NCBI GenBank assembly: GCA_015056415.1
Contig: SVGJ01000002.1
Coordinates: 1 to 34,760 of the forward strand
DNA length: 34,760 bases
Source: Clostridiales bacterium
GTDB lineage: Bacteria > Bacillota > Clostridia > Christensenellales > Aristaeellaceae
Direction of reading: 5' to 3'
Shown: in pieces, positions 9,381-16,299 of the stretch
How the letters are laid out: each line of letters opens with the position of its first letter
Numbering within the stretch: the stretch's first letter is position 1
The notes under the pieces: generated by a model
Databases searched by the model: none
Told to the model about the DNA's origin: nothing
Seen by the model: the letters and a program-made list of their open reading frames with translations, nothing else
Program-made: the position numbers and the translations under genes

Positions 9381-10337
9381 GTGAATATCTTTCTAAAAAG
9401 ATTCAACAAGAGTTATCATTTTTTGAAGGTAAAACACAACAGCGATGGTACTGTAGAGTGTATTTTTCCGCATTTGAAACCCGGAAGCAAGAAAATCACA
9501 CAAAGGTTTGCTATAAACAAATGTGTCGATACAGATACGGGGGATATTCAACTGATCGAGGAAAAGCCAATAGGCGATCTAAAGGGAAATATTATGTATA
9601 TTTCTTATCATACCACTGGACAGGTCAATTACCACCGTATGTCTTTTGAATCAAATTTTCTTGAGCCGTTGTACGATGTGAAACAAGTGAATCCTTTTTT
9701 CATTTTATCCTTCGAAGAAATGGGCAATTTCAAAGAGGCCATGGCCGATGAAATTCAAAGCAGTCATGGCATTGAGTGCGATATTTCCTCCTTTGGCAAA
9801 GCTCGAGTTGATGTGATATTTTCAATCATCCCGTGTTCTGACGAAATCTCGCGACAATTCGCCAACGTTTTGTCCGTGAATTATGATCCAATGTATCGAT
9901 TGATGATTCAGTTTGTTAATGATACTGATACCTTTGGTTTTTACAAACAGTATGATCCTGGCGATTGTGTCAGATTACGAATACATAATGACCATTTTAC
10001 TGAATTGCCAACAAGCAAGGGACAGGCTTTGATCAACTATGTAAAAAAACTATGCCAGACAGATAAATTTGTTTTGACGGCACCGAACGGAGAAGGCGTT
10101 CTAAACTTGTACTTTATTGTAGAAATGAGAAGACGGCCTTTTGTGAAAATTGATTTTACAAATAAGGATTATTGCATTGAAATCACTTCCAAGAAAGCAC
10201 ATCAGTTACAGTTCAAAGTGTTTGATAACAAAAGAAAATGCTATATCAAAAAAGCGGAAGAGATTCAGATTAGTGAAATCACACTTGATGCAGAGATCTA
10301 TGACGATGAGATAAATCCCCCGGCGGGATTTATGTAA
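9381..10337 (+). CDS. Unknown protein inserted within the RM island
   Basis: An AT-rich gene of up to 318 residues that I do not recognise. It is soluble and mixed alpha/beta, with no signal peptide and no obvious catalytic motif. Residues of possible interest include SFESNFLEPLYDVKQVNPFFILSFEE split by variable loops, and a basic C-terminal half. The annotated start is a GTG without a clear ribosome site. An overlapping frame from ATG 9350 (MSSDKQIQKRREYLSKK..., preceded by AAAGAAAGG) looks like the natural N-terminus. A +1 shift near the T6 run at about 9419-9424 would join it to this frame, so the gene may be frameshifted. It lies between intact hsdS and a relic hsdS end. Probably defence cargo; function unknown. 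Confidence 0.6.
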   Translation: MNIFLKRFNKSYHFLKVKHNSDGTVECIFPHLKPGSKKITQRFAINKCVDTDTGDIQLIEEKPIGDLKGNIMYISYHTTGQVNYHRMSFESNFLEPLYDVKQVNPFFILSFEEMGNFKEAMADEIQSSHGIECDISSFGKARVDVIFSIIPCSDEISRQFANVLSVNYDPMYRLMIQFVNDTDTFGFYKQYDPGDCVRLRIHNDHFTELPTSKGQALINYVKKLCQTDKFVLTAPNGEGVLNLYFIVEMRRRPFVKIDFTNKDYCIEITSKKAHQLQFKVFDNKRKCYIKKAEEIQISEITLDAEIYDDEINPPAGFM

Positions 10338-10389
10338 TAGGTTCGCTTAGAACAAAAAAGTTGGTTGTACTCCAGACTTTTCTCACTGA

Positions 10390-10449
10390 GAAAAGCGCAT
10401 TGTCGCCAAACTGGAAGAAATACTGCCGCTGTGTGAATGGCTGAAATGA
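10390..10449 (+). pseudogene. Relic of an hsdS 3' end (repeat copy 2)
   Basis: This stretch reads (E)KRIVAKLEEILPLCEWLK and then TGA, almost identical to the last residues of the intact HsdS. A stop codon lies directly upstream in frame (10387-10389), so no full gene is attached. It shows that a second hsdS or hsdS cassette once ended here, or that the end was duplicated when the gene at 9381-10337 entered. Confidence 0.85.
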
Positions 10450-10457
10450 GGTGTACT

Positions 10458-10694
10458 ATGACCGAGTTTGATAATCTCAAAAGGAACTATGCCCTTATGG
10501 TACAATTGGGGCTGGCGTCGAAATCTGGCTACCACGAAGCAAAGGCCGGAAATGAATTGCTGCATCATTTTTGTGAGAAGCTTGTTGAAAACAGCCTCTA
10601 CAGCGATATGGATAAAGCATCCATGAAGTCCGAGTTAAAGCTGCTTAAAGAGGCGTTTTCAAAAGAAATTGACAGTTACTACAAAAAAGGATAA
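10458..10694 (+). CDS. Small hypothetical helical protein
   Basis: A 78-residue protein starting at MTEFDNLKRNYALMVQLGLAS, with GAGGTG just upstream (10448-10453). It is predicted all-helical, charged, with no membrane segment or known motif. It begins nine bases after the hsdS relic stop and is followed 32 bases later by the membrane-anchored gene, so the two probably form a unit. I do not recognise the family. Its size would suit an antitoxin-like or adaptor partner, but that is a guess. Confidence 0.65.
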   Translation: MTEFDNLKRNYALMVQLGLASKSGYHEAKAGNELLHHFCEKLVENSLYSDMDKASMKSELKLLKEAFSKEIDSYYKKG

Positions 10695-10726
10695 TCTACA
10701 CTTGAAAAAGAATGTGAGGTGAACCT

Positions 10727-11509
10727 ATGCTTGAAACAATTAGAACTTTTTTAGCAGAAAATTGGATTGATCTGGCACTCATTTTGGTAGGACTTTCAGC
10801 CTTACTAATCTATTGGTTGCAAGAACGTCGCAAAGTATCAGAAGAGGCTGCTCTTATTGTTATGCAAGTCGAAGAACTGCAAAAACGAATGAGAGAAATT
10901 AGTGCCTTTATCGTTGAAGGCCAACTCAATGAAAGTGCCTTTTATGAGTCGCAACCCCTTTATAAAACAGACTATTGGGATCAATACAAGCATCATTTCA
11001 CCAGAAAAATGGATACCTTTAGTTTTAGCACATTTGATGAGTTCTATGGTTGTGCAGCAGAAATTCTGGAGCAACAACAACTCATGAAAAATCTGCAGAA
11101 AAACTCCTTCTTTTGCATGCAGCAGATGCTTATGCAAATGGAAACCAACTCCATTATGCAGAATCTTCCCTTGTGTTCACAAAATCCGATTGACCCGCAA
11201 CAATTGGTTAATGCTATTGTGAGTACAATCCCTCAGGATATGAAGGACGAAGACAAGCAGGCTGTGGAAAAAACACTCCAACATCTTGCTATCGCTAATC
11301 CTCATATCGACCTTGATTTGTTCTGGAATGTATATAATAAAACGAAAGGTAATATCCGAAATATCATCAATCAAAACGCCTTTACAAAATACATCCCAAT
11401 ACAAATCAGAATTAGCCTCGAAAATGCCCTTCGTCAATATTCGTCCATCCAAATTATTGGATGTTCCGGGTATCGAAAGATGAAGAGATTAGCAAGAAGG
11501 AAGTTCTAA
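10727..11509 (+). CDS. Membrane-anchored unknown protein, last gene of the RM island
   Basis: A 260-residue protein with one N-terminal transmembrane helix (about residues 14-30, IDLALILVGLSALLIYWL). A charged coiled-coil stretch (about 34-62) and a soluble cytoplasmic-type domain rich in Gln, Met and Phe follow. The C-terminus is strongly basic (YRKMKRLARRKF). No catalytic motif was recognised. AGGTG precedes the ATG. Position, low GC and the shared direction tie it to the RM island. An anchored protein at the end of a defence island could be an effector or sensor, but that is inference only. Confidence 0.7.
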   Translation: MLETIRTFLAENWIDLALILVGLSALLIYWLQERRKVSEEAALIVMQVEELQKRMREISAFIVEGQLNESAFYESQPLYKTDYWDQYKHHFTRKMDTFSFSTFDEFYGCAAEILEQQQLMKNLQKNSFFCMQQMLMQMETNSIMQNLPLCSQNPIDPQQLVNAIVSTIPQDMKDEDKQAVEKTLQHLAIANPHIDLDLFWNVYNKTKGNIRNIINQNAFTKYIPIQIRISLENALRQYSSIQIIGCSGYRKMKRLARRKF

Positions 11510-11548
11510 TCTTAGACAACATTGATAACGGTTGACTTAAATCACTTA

Positions 11549-11579
11549 CCCCTGCACTATCTGCCAAACAGTGCAGGGG
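11549..11579. terminator. Hairpin between convergent units
   Basis: CCCCTGCACT (11549-11558) pairs with AGTGCAGGGG (11570-11579). It sits between the plus-strand RM island and the minus-strand small ORF, so it may end both. T-runs are weak on either side. Confidence 0.6.
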
Positions 11580-11599
11580 GTATTGTTATGTATGCTGGT

Positions 11600-11890
11600 T
11601 TATTCATCATCAAGTTTATCGTAGTTGTCCGAAAGTTTGCACTGCCGTTCCACTTCCTTTCCATGCATTTCCTGCAGGTTCATGATGTGCATTCGCAGTT
11701 CAAACAGGGCAGTGCCGATAGCTTCGAAAGCAAGAGCGGCCTTCGCCTGCCCATGCAGCCGCCCCAGCCGGAACAAGGGGCTGGCTTCATCGTCGTAAAG
11801 AGTGACTGCACCCTCTACCAGTAGCCGCATGATCTCGAAGGCGTTGCCGGTGTTCCAGACGTAATCCTTCAGCGGATTCTTTTCCTCCAT
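11600..11890 (-). CDS. Hypothetical protein coupled to TnpV
   Basis: A 96-residue acidic, helical protein (MEEKNPLKDYVWNTGNAFEIM...). Its ATG overlaps the TnpV stop codon (ATGA), so the two are translationally coupled. No membrane segment or known motif is visible. Such small partners commonly ride next to TnpV in clostridial mobile elements, but I cannot name the family. Confidence 0.65.
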   Translation of the reverse strand: MEEKNPLKDYVWNTGNAFEIMRLLVEGAVTLYDDEASPLFRLGRLHGQAKAALAFEAIGTALFELRMHIMNLQEMHGKEVERQCKLSDNYDKLDDE

Positions 11891-12261
11891 CAGTCATACA
11901 CCAACTCTTTCAGGATGATCTCCTCGGCATAAGCCCGAAGATTGTTCATCCGCTGCACCCAAGCCATGGGATCGGCGGCTTTCAGCTCCTCGGAGATGCC
12001 CTCCTTCGCAGCCATCTGCCGGATGAGGGTTTCTTTGCGTTCTGTTGCTTGCCGGTTGAGATCCGTCAAATGAGCATCCAGCGTACCGTTTAGCAGCATG
12101 GTCTGGAAAGTCAGCGGCCTGTGTTCCTTCAAAAAGGCCTTCCTGAGCCGTCCAAAGTGTCCGATGGGGCCGGAGGACTCCGGCAGGCCGATCATGGGCA
12201 GGAGATAATCTCCAACGGCTTTGTAGGCAATGTCAGTAGCGGTAGTCGTCTGTGTATTCAT
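11890..12261 (-). CDS. tnpV: TnpV-type transposon-encoded protein
   Basis: A 123-residue protein matching the TnpV pattern: GDYLLPMIGLP near the start, then PIGHFGRLRKAFLKEHRP, LNGTLDAHLTDLNRQA and the C-terminal WVQRMNNLRAYAEEIILKEL. TnpV is known from Tn4451-family mobilizable transposons; its precise role is not established. I start it at MNTQTTT because AAAGGAGCGATACC directly precedes that ATG; an upstream extension of 27 residues lacks a good site. It marks this stretch as mobile-element derived. No transposase or recombinase is adjacent; the nearest is 14 kb away. Confidence 0.85.
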   Translation of the reverse strand: MNTQTTTATDIAYKAVGDYLLPMIGLPESSGPIGHFGRLRKAFLKEHRPLTFQTMLLNGTLDAHLTDLNRQATERKETLIRQMAAKEGISEELKAADPMAWVQRMNNLRAYAEEIILKELVYD

Positions 12262-12709
12262 GGTATCGCTCCTTTCATCAAATGAAGGTGTATTGTGCGC
12301 TTGCTGCACCCCTACCTTACACCAAAGGAAAACGAGGCTCAACCTTGCGGAAAAGTGCTTTTTTACCCTTGACAGCCCCCAAAATTTTCCCTTTGATTGA
12401 TGGATTGATTGATATTCTTTCCTTGATAGTAACGATTTCTTTTTCTTTTTTTATTGATGTTAGTTAGATCATCAGTATATTATTTGCGGATGCCCGGCCT
12501 CCGGAGGGCGAACCAAGGACTGAATACCAGTCGATGGCCAGTCCGTTGTCTGCGTGTCACACGGCGGTTCCGTCAAGGGCTGAAAAGGCCATTTTTGTAT
12601 GTGTATTCCCCCATGTTGGATTCACCAAACAAGGTGTTTTCAGCATTTTGTTGCGTTGTGGCCCATTACCGAAATGTGGGACAACTTGTCCCGCATTTAC
12701 ATCATCTTC
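12262..12709. other. Gene-free stretch between TnpV and panE
   Basis: This stretch holds the TnpV leader, a short GATTGATG/GATTGATTGAT tandem (about 12393-12413), AT-rich DNA to about 12480, then a GC-richer part with no convincing gene. An open frame at 12454-12732 has atypical codons and no ribosome site. The composition change near 12480 may mark an edge of the mobile segment. Confidence 0.4.
12672..12698. promoter_or_regulatory. Palindrome with GGACAACTTGTCC core upstream of panE
   Basis: GGGACAA (12678-12684), C, TTGTCCC (12686-12692) is a perfect palindrome. It extends to AAATG/CATTT on both sides with one mismatch. It lies just upstream of the panE -35 box and looks like an operator or partition-type site. 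The same 13-bp core occurs inside parB at 25032-25044. Confidence 0.5.
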
Positions 12710-12738
12710 TTTACGCGCCCCGCCAATTCTGATATGAT
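12710..12738 (+). promoter_or_regulatory. Promoter of panE
   Basis: TTTACG (12710-12715), 17-base spacer, TATGAT (12733-12738). Confidence 0.6.
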
Positions 12739-12796
12739 ACACATGAAAACAATCGGCTGCGGACGCTTTGTCCAGCCGTTCAGGAGGTATCTGATT

Positions 12797-13810
12797 ATGA
12801 GAAGTGCAATCTATGGTGCTGGCTCCCTGGGTACGGTGCTGGGGGCATACATCACGAAAAACGGCGGCGAGATCGACCTGATCAACCGCAACCGCGCCCA
12901 TGTGGAGGAGCTGAACACCACGGGTGCGCACATCACCGGAACCGTGGACATGACCGTACCGGTCAAGGCCATCACCCCCGACCAGATGGAAGGCAAGTAT
13001 GACGTCATCCTGCTGCTGACCAAGCAGCTGCAGAACGTTGAAGTCGTGACCATGCTCCGCGATTACCTTGCAGAGGACGGCGTGATCGTCACGCTTCAAA
13101 ATGGCCTGCCGGAGCCCGGCATCGCGGAGATCGTTGGCACCCACCGCACCATGGGATGCGTGGTGGAATGGGGTGCGACGCTGGAATCCCCTGGCGTTGT
13201 TCGCCTGACCAGCGCGCCGGACAGCCTGTCCTTCCACATGGGACGCATGGAGGGTATTTCCGACACCCAGTACAACGCCGTAAAAGCCCTGCTGGAAAAG
13301 ATGTGCCCCGTGCATGAAGAACCCAACCTGCTGGGTGCTCGCTGGTCGAAGCTGCTGATTAACGCTACCTTCTCCGGCCTGGGCACGGTGGTGGGCGGCA
13401 CCTTCGGCGACGTGTCCGAAAACAAGGACGCCCAGAAGGTGGCCATTCGCTGCATGAAGGAATGCATTGACGTGGGCCATGCTGCCGGTGTGACCTTCGC
13501 TCCCGTGCAGGGCAAGGACATCACCAAGCTGTTCTACTACAAGGGCGCTATCAAGCGGGCTATTGGCATTCTGCTGCTGCCCATTGCCATGAAGAAGCAT
13601 CGCGCCATTGAGCCTTCCATGCTGCAGGACATCCGCAACGGCAAGCCCTGCGAGGTGGACGCCATCAACGGCGTGGTCTGCGCCTATGGCCGCAAGCTGG
13701 GCGTGCCCACCCCCATCAACGATAAGATCGTGGAGATCATCAAGAAGGAGCAGGCTGGCGAGCTGCCCCTGGAGGCAGGGAATATCCGACTGTTTGATCA
13801 GCTGCTGTAA
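12797..13810 (+). CDS. panE: 2-Dehydropantoate 2-reductase (ketopantoate reductase family)
   Basis: A 337-residue NADPH-dependent reductase of the PanE/ApbA family, which makes pantoate for coenzyme A synthesis. The N-terminal Rossmann motif is GAGSLGTVLGAYI. QNGLPE follows near residue 100, the place of the family's catalytic-region QNG. A C-terminal helical domain carries the family lysine region (ARWSKLLINATFSGLGTV, with the catalytic-type Lys) near residue 185. The longer open frame from 12599 runs through the promoter; MRSAIYGAGS is the natural start, with AGGAGGT upstream. It is monocistronic: a promoter and riboswitch follow immediately. Family paralogues can reduce other 2-keto acids, so the exact substrate is less certain. 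Confidence 0.85.
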   Translation: MRSAIYGAGSLGTVLGAYITKNGGEIDLINRNRAHVEELNTTGAHITGTVDMTVPVKAITPDQMEGKYDVILLLTKQLQNVEVVTMLRDYLAEDGVIVTLQNGLPEPGIAEIVGTHRTMGCVVEWGATLESPGVVRLTSAPDSLSFHMGRMEGISDTQYNAVKALLEKMCPVHEEPNLLGARWSKLLINATFSGLGTVVGGTFGDVSENKDAQKVAIRCMKECIDVGHAAGVTFAPVQGKDITKLFYYKGAIKRAIGILLLPIAMKKHRAIEPSMLQDIRNGKPCEVDAINGVVCAYGRKLGVPTPINDKIVEIIKKEQAGELPLEAGNIRLFDQLL

Positions 13811-13839
13811 GGCTGGATTGTTTAATCCCTGTATTTGGC

Positions 13840-13869
13840 TTGACAATCCTTTCACAAATATGGTATCGT
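13840..13869 (+). promoter_or_regulatory. Promoter ahead of the Mn-type riboswitch
   Basis: TTGACA at 13840-13845, 18-base spacer, TATCGT at 13864-13869; the -35 is perfect and the -10 is moderate. Transcription would start at the riboswitch. Confidence 0.6.
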
Positions 13870-13872
13870 AAA

Positions 13873-13970
13873 TTGTACATTCCGTGAGGGAGTAGCGAGC
13901 GCCTCTGGCGTAGCAAGTCAACATACTGGCTCCGGCCTGGCTTGCTTCAAATTGCGAGACTCATCGTACA
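13873..13970 (+). ncRNA. yybP-ykoY (manganese) riboswitch aptamer
   Basis: Signature elements of the yybP-ykoY class are present in order: GAGGGAGTAGC (about 13886-13896), a hairpin, GTCAACATACTGG (about 13917-13929), and GCGAGACTC (about 13954-13962). The ends GTAC..GTGAG and CTCAtcGTAC pair to form the closing stem. The class binds Mn2+ and usually turns on Mn-handling genes. An intrinsic terminator follows before the SRPBCC gene, so control is probably by anti-termination when Mn2+ is high. Confidence 0.85.
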
Positions 13971-14011
13971 GCTGAAAGGCTATGCGTGGGTCGAAGTGTG
14001 ATCGTTTCATC

Positions 14012-14048
14012 ACCCGGGCATGGCATTCAGCGCCGTGCCCGGGTTTTT
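14012..14048 (+). terminator. Riboswitch expression-platform terminator
   Basis: ACCCGGGCA (14012-14020) pairs perfectly with TGCCCGGGT (14036-14044), with a T run. It lies between the aptamer and the first gene. Confidence 0.9.
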
Positions 14049-14080
14049 GTTATCCTCAAACGACCGTGAAAGGAGATCAA

Positions 14081-14536
14081 ATGAAACATCGGCTTGTCGT
14101 ACGATCCGTCACACTCCCTGCAAACGTAAACACCATTTGGCCGAAGCTCTCCATGCTCAGCACATTGCAGCATATTGCCAGGCCCTATGCCACCTTCCAG
14201 CCAGTTGACCGCTCCGACGATCTCAAATGGCAGCCGGGTGAAGTATACCGGTTCCGCTTTCGACTGTTCGGGGCGCTGCCCCTGGGCATCCACACCATCC
14301 GTGTGATGCGCTTTGACCAAGCCGCTGGCATCATCTACACAGAAGAATCCAATCCCCATGTGCCGGTGTGGAATCACAAGATCATCCTGACGCCCATCGA
14401 CCATGACCACACAGGATATACGGACGAAGTGGAGATCCACGCAGGCTGGAAAACGCCTTTCGTGTGCCTGTGGGCCAAGCTGTTTTACGCTCATCGGCAA
14501 AGAAAATGGATCCGTCTGCTCCATGAACACAAATAA
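14081..14536 (+). CDS. SRPBCC/polyketide-cyclase-like protein
   Basis: A 151-residue single-domain protein of START/SRPBCC type. It opens with VRSVTLPANVNTIWPKLSMLSTLQHIARPYATF, the usual helix after strand 1, continues with strand-rich segments and ends in a long helix. Such proteins bind hydrophobic ligands; no catalytic residues are apparent and the ligand is unknown. The start at MKHRL is chosen because AAAGGAGAT precedes it; the longer frame from 13982 would overlap the riboswitch terminator. It is the first gene of a three-gene unit under the Mn-type riboswitch, 15 bases ahead of the ATC-hydrolase-like gene. Confidence 0.7.
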   Translation: MKHRLVVRSVTLPANVNTIWPKLSMLSTLQHIARPYATFQPVDRSDDLKWQPGEVYRFRFRLFGALPLGIHTIRVMRFDQAAGIIYTEESNPHVPVWNHKIILTPIDHDHTGYTDEVEIHAGWKTPFVCLWAKLFYAHRQRKWIRLLHEHK

Positions 14537-14551
14537 AGGAGAGTACAAACG

Positions 14552-15172
14552 ATGAAAACCGTCACCCCCGAAGCCTGCAAAAAGATCATCCGCCAGAAGC
14601 CCATCACGAAAAGCCTGTACAACGGTTATATGGCCAACGGTTGGGAAGCCCACCTGCCTGCCGTGTATGACCGTGCCGCTTCCCTGTTTGCGGACAATGC
14701 CTCTGCCAGCCCTGCTCTGCAAATGCACCTGAACCAGCTCTTGCCTATGATCGCCCTGTATGAAAAGGCGGTGGAGATCACCGGAAGCATGGAAGGGGCT
14801 TTGGCCTTCACGGAAAAGTGGGCATTCATTGAAACAGAAAAGATGATGAAGTTCGCCCGCGGCCTGATGAAGCTGGGGCTATACAAACTGATGCCCTCCC
14901 TGTGCGGCAAAATGCTGGACAAGATGTTTGGCGAAGCGGCCGGTTTCAAATACCGCCTTGTGCCGGATGCTCCGAAATTCGCAGTGGATATGCTGCACTG
15001 CCCCTACTTTGAAACCTGCAAGAAGTACGGCTGTCCGGAGCTGACCCAGTTTTCCTGCCGTGCCGATGATATCACCTACGGCAACCTGCACAAAAATCTC
15101 ATCTGGGCCCGCACCCAGACTCTTGCCACCGGCGGCAGCTGCTGCGATTTCCGGCTGCACCTGAAAAAATGA
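14552..15172 (+). CDS. L-2-amino-thiazoline-4-carboxylate hydrolase-like protein
   Basis: A 206-residue protein matching the ATC hydrolase family pattern. The C-terminal half carries CPYFETCKKYGCPEL, then CRADDITYGNL, and ends with RTQTLATGGSCCDFRLHL, giving a run of conserved Cys and Asp residues. The founding Pseudomonas enzyme opens the thiazoline ring on the way to L-cysteine and is reported to depend on Mn2+. Most Firmicute members are untested and may act on other substrates. GGAG precedes the start. It lies between the SRPBCC and membrane-protein genes in an operon led by a Mn-type riboswitch, which would fit a Mn-linked role. Confidence 0.75.
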   Translation: MKTVTPEACKKIIRQKPITKSLYNGYMANGWEAHLPAVYDRAASLFADNASASPALQMHLNQLLPMIALYEKAVEITGSMEGALAFTEKWAFIETEKMMKFARGLMKLGLYKLMPSLCGKMLDKMFGEAAGFKYRLVPDAPKFAVDMLHCPYFETCKKYGCPELTQFSCRADDITYGNLHKNLIWARTQTLATGGSCCDFRLHLKK

Positions 15173-15186
15173 TCGGAGGAGTACCC

Positions 15187-15879
15187 ATGGACACGAAAGC
15201 ATACGCCAACATCCGAAAACTGCTGATCATTGGCCTGATCGCCTCCATCGTTACGGTGCTGGGCGGCGAACTGACCATCGGCTGGGTGGAATACCCCAGG
15301 GTGGAGAACGACCTCACCGGCATGATGGGCATGATGCTGGGCAGCGCCAACCTGTCGCTGTGGCAGCTGGCCTGCGGCGTGCTCTTTGGCGGCATCGGTA
15401 TTCCGCTGCAGTATTACGGCTTCAAGGCCACCGCGCAGCTGGTGGAAAAGGGCGGCAGCAAAAGGGCTGCGAAGCTCATCCATGTGGGTGCTGCGGCTAC
15501 CGCAGGGCTGGGCGGCATCGTCCATGTGATCTGCATTGCGCTGATGTTCCTGTGCCGCATGGTGGATTTCTCCGCAGGCGGCATTCCTCAGCCGCTGTGG
15601 GACTTCACCCTCTGGCTGGTGCTGCCCATCTGCGTGGTATTTATGCCCGTGTACTACGCCATGACCCTCGCCCTGTTCGTGGCGGTGGTTCGCGGCAAAA
15701 CCTGCCTGCCCCGCTGGGCTGCGGTGTTCAATCCGCTGACGGGCACTCTGGTGATCAACGCCCTGCCCATGCTCCTGCCGGCCTCCGCGCTGGTCAACGC
15801 GCTGGGCATGGCTAACATGGGCATTGGGTCAGTGCTGACCTTCGCCGGCATCCTGGCCGTGATGAAGAAGGCTGAATAA
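15187..15879 (+). CDS. Integral membrane protein (DUF6796-like)
   Basis: A 230-residue polytopic protein with about six hydrophobic segments, the first around residues 12-30 (LLIIGLIASIVTVLGGELTIGW) and the last at the C-terminus. I recognise it as DUF6796-like, a family without known function. CGGAGGA precedes the ATG, and the gene starts 14 bases after the previous stop. As the only membrane protein under the Mn-type riboswitch it is a candidate for metal or metabolite export. That is inference: no metal-binding cluster stands out, although Glu, Asp and His occur in or near the helices. Confidence 0.7.
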   Translation: MDTKAYANIRKLLIIGLIASIVTVLGGELTIGWVEYPRVENDLTGMMGMMLGSANLSLWQLACGVLFGGIGIPLQYYGFKATAQLVEKGGSKRAAKLIHVGAAATAGLGGIVHVICIALMFLCRMVDFSAGGIPQPLWDFTLWLVLPICVVFMPVYYAMTLALFVAVVRGKTCLPRWAAVFNPLTGTLVINALPMLLPASALVNALGMANMGIGSVLTFAGILAVMKKAE

Positions 15880-15905
15880 CGCAAAAGAGCATCCGTACCA
15901 ATCCA

Positions 15906-15934
15906 TTGACATCAACCGTTTGAGATGCTATACT
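15906..15934 (+). promoter_or_regulatory. Strong promoter of the thiM operon
   Basis: TTGACA (15906-15911), exactly 17 bases, TATACT (15929-15934), immediately followed by the first TPP riboswitch. Confidence 0.85.
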
Positions 15935-15942
15935 GTTTCCCA

Positions 15943-16029
15943 CAGGGGAGCTTGTTTTGACAGGCTGAGAGGAAGGAACCACCTTCGACCCTTTAACCTG
16001 ATGCGGGTAATGCCGCCGTAGGAAGATGC
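15943..16029 (+). ncRNA. TPP riboswitch 1 (upstream copy of a tandem pair)
   Basis: Classic THI-box elements are present: CAGGGGAGC, GACAGGCTGAGAGG, the CGACCCTTTAACCTGAT block, and GGGTAATGCCGCCG. All bases that contact thiamine pyrophosphate in known structures (CTGAGA and CCTGAT/TAATGCC) look intact. The final arm reads GTAGGAAG, slightly off the usual AAGGGAG that copy 2 has. Confidence 0.95.
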
Positions 16030-16046
16030 GCAAATTGTGCTTCATG

Positions 16047-16081
16047 CGGAGTATCGCCATCAGGTGGTACTCCGATTTTTA
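16047..16081 (+). terminator. Terminator of TPP riboswitch 1
   Basis: CGGAGTA (16047-16053) with TACTCCG (16068-16074) and further inner pairs, then a T run. It lies between the two aptamers. Confidence 0.85.
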
Positions 16082-16086
16082 TATTC

Positions 16087-16175
16087 CTGCAGGGGAGCTT
16101 GTGCTGACAGGCTGAGAGGAAGGATTCACCTTCGACCCTTTAACCTGATGCGGATAATGCCGCCGAAGGGAGCTG
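16087..16175 (+). ncRNA. TPP riboswitch 2 (downstream copy)
   Basis: A second full THI element with CAGGGGAGC, GACAGGCTGAGAGG, CGACCCTTTAACCTGAT, GGATAATGCCGCCGAAGGGAG. It is nearly identical to copy 1 across the binding core, which points to duplication. Confidence 0.95.
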
Positions 16176-16182
16176 TGTGCAA

Positions 16183-16210
16183 GCGTTCCCTTCGAGGGAG
16201 CGCATTTTTT
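16183..16210 (+). terminator. Terminator of TPP riboswitch 2
   Basis: GCGTTCCCT and AGGGAGCGC pair around a TCG loop, followed by six T. Confidence 0.9.
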
Positions 16211-16223
16211 GATTCGGTCATCA

Positions 16224-16299
16224 CCGTCTAAAGACGGCGCTGACTACACTTCGGCGAATGCAAGCATTCGCACTCGTTAGTCGGGGCTTAAGCCCCTCC
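16224..16299 (+). repeat. Three consecutive perfect hairpins between riboswitch 2 and thiM
   Basis: CCGTCT/AGACGG (16224-16237), GCGAATGC/GCATTCGC (16254-16271, within an outer GACTA/TAGTC pair), and the palindrome GGGGCTTAAGCCCC (16283-16296). None has a T run. They may be a REP/MITE-like unit or an extra leader structure. Confidence 0.6.

Noticed and set aside
12454-12732. Small plus-strand open frames between TnpV and panE
   Set aside because: No ribosome site, odd composition, and they cover the palindrome and promoter.
12557-13924. 455-codon minus-strand open frame opposite panE
   Set aside because: It runs through the panE promoter and gene; panE has the Rossmann and catalytic motifs.
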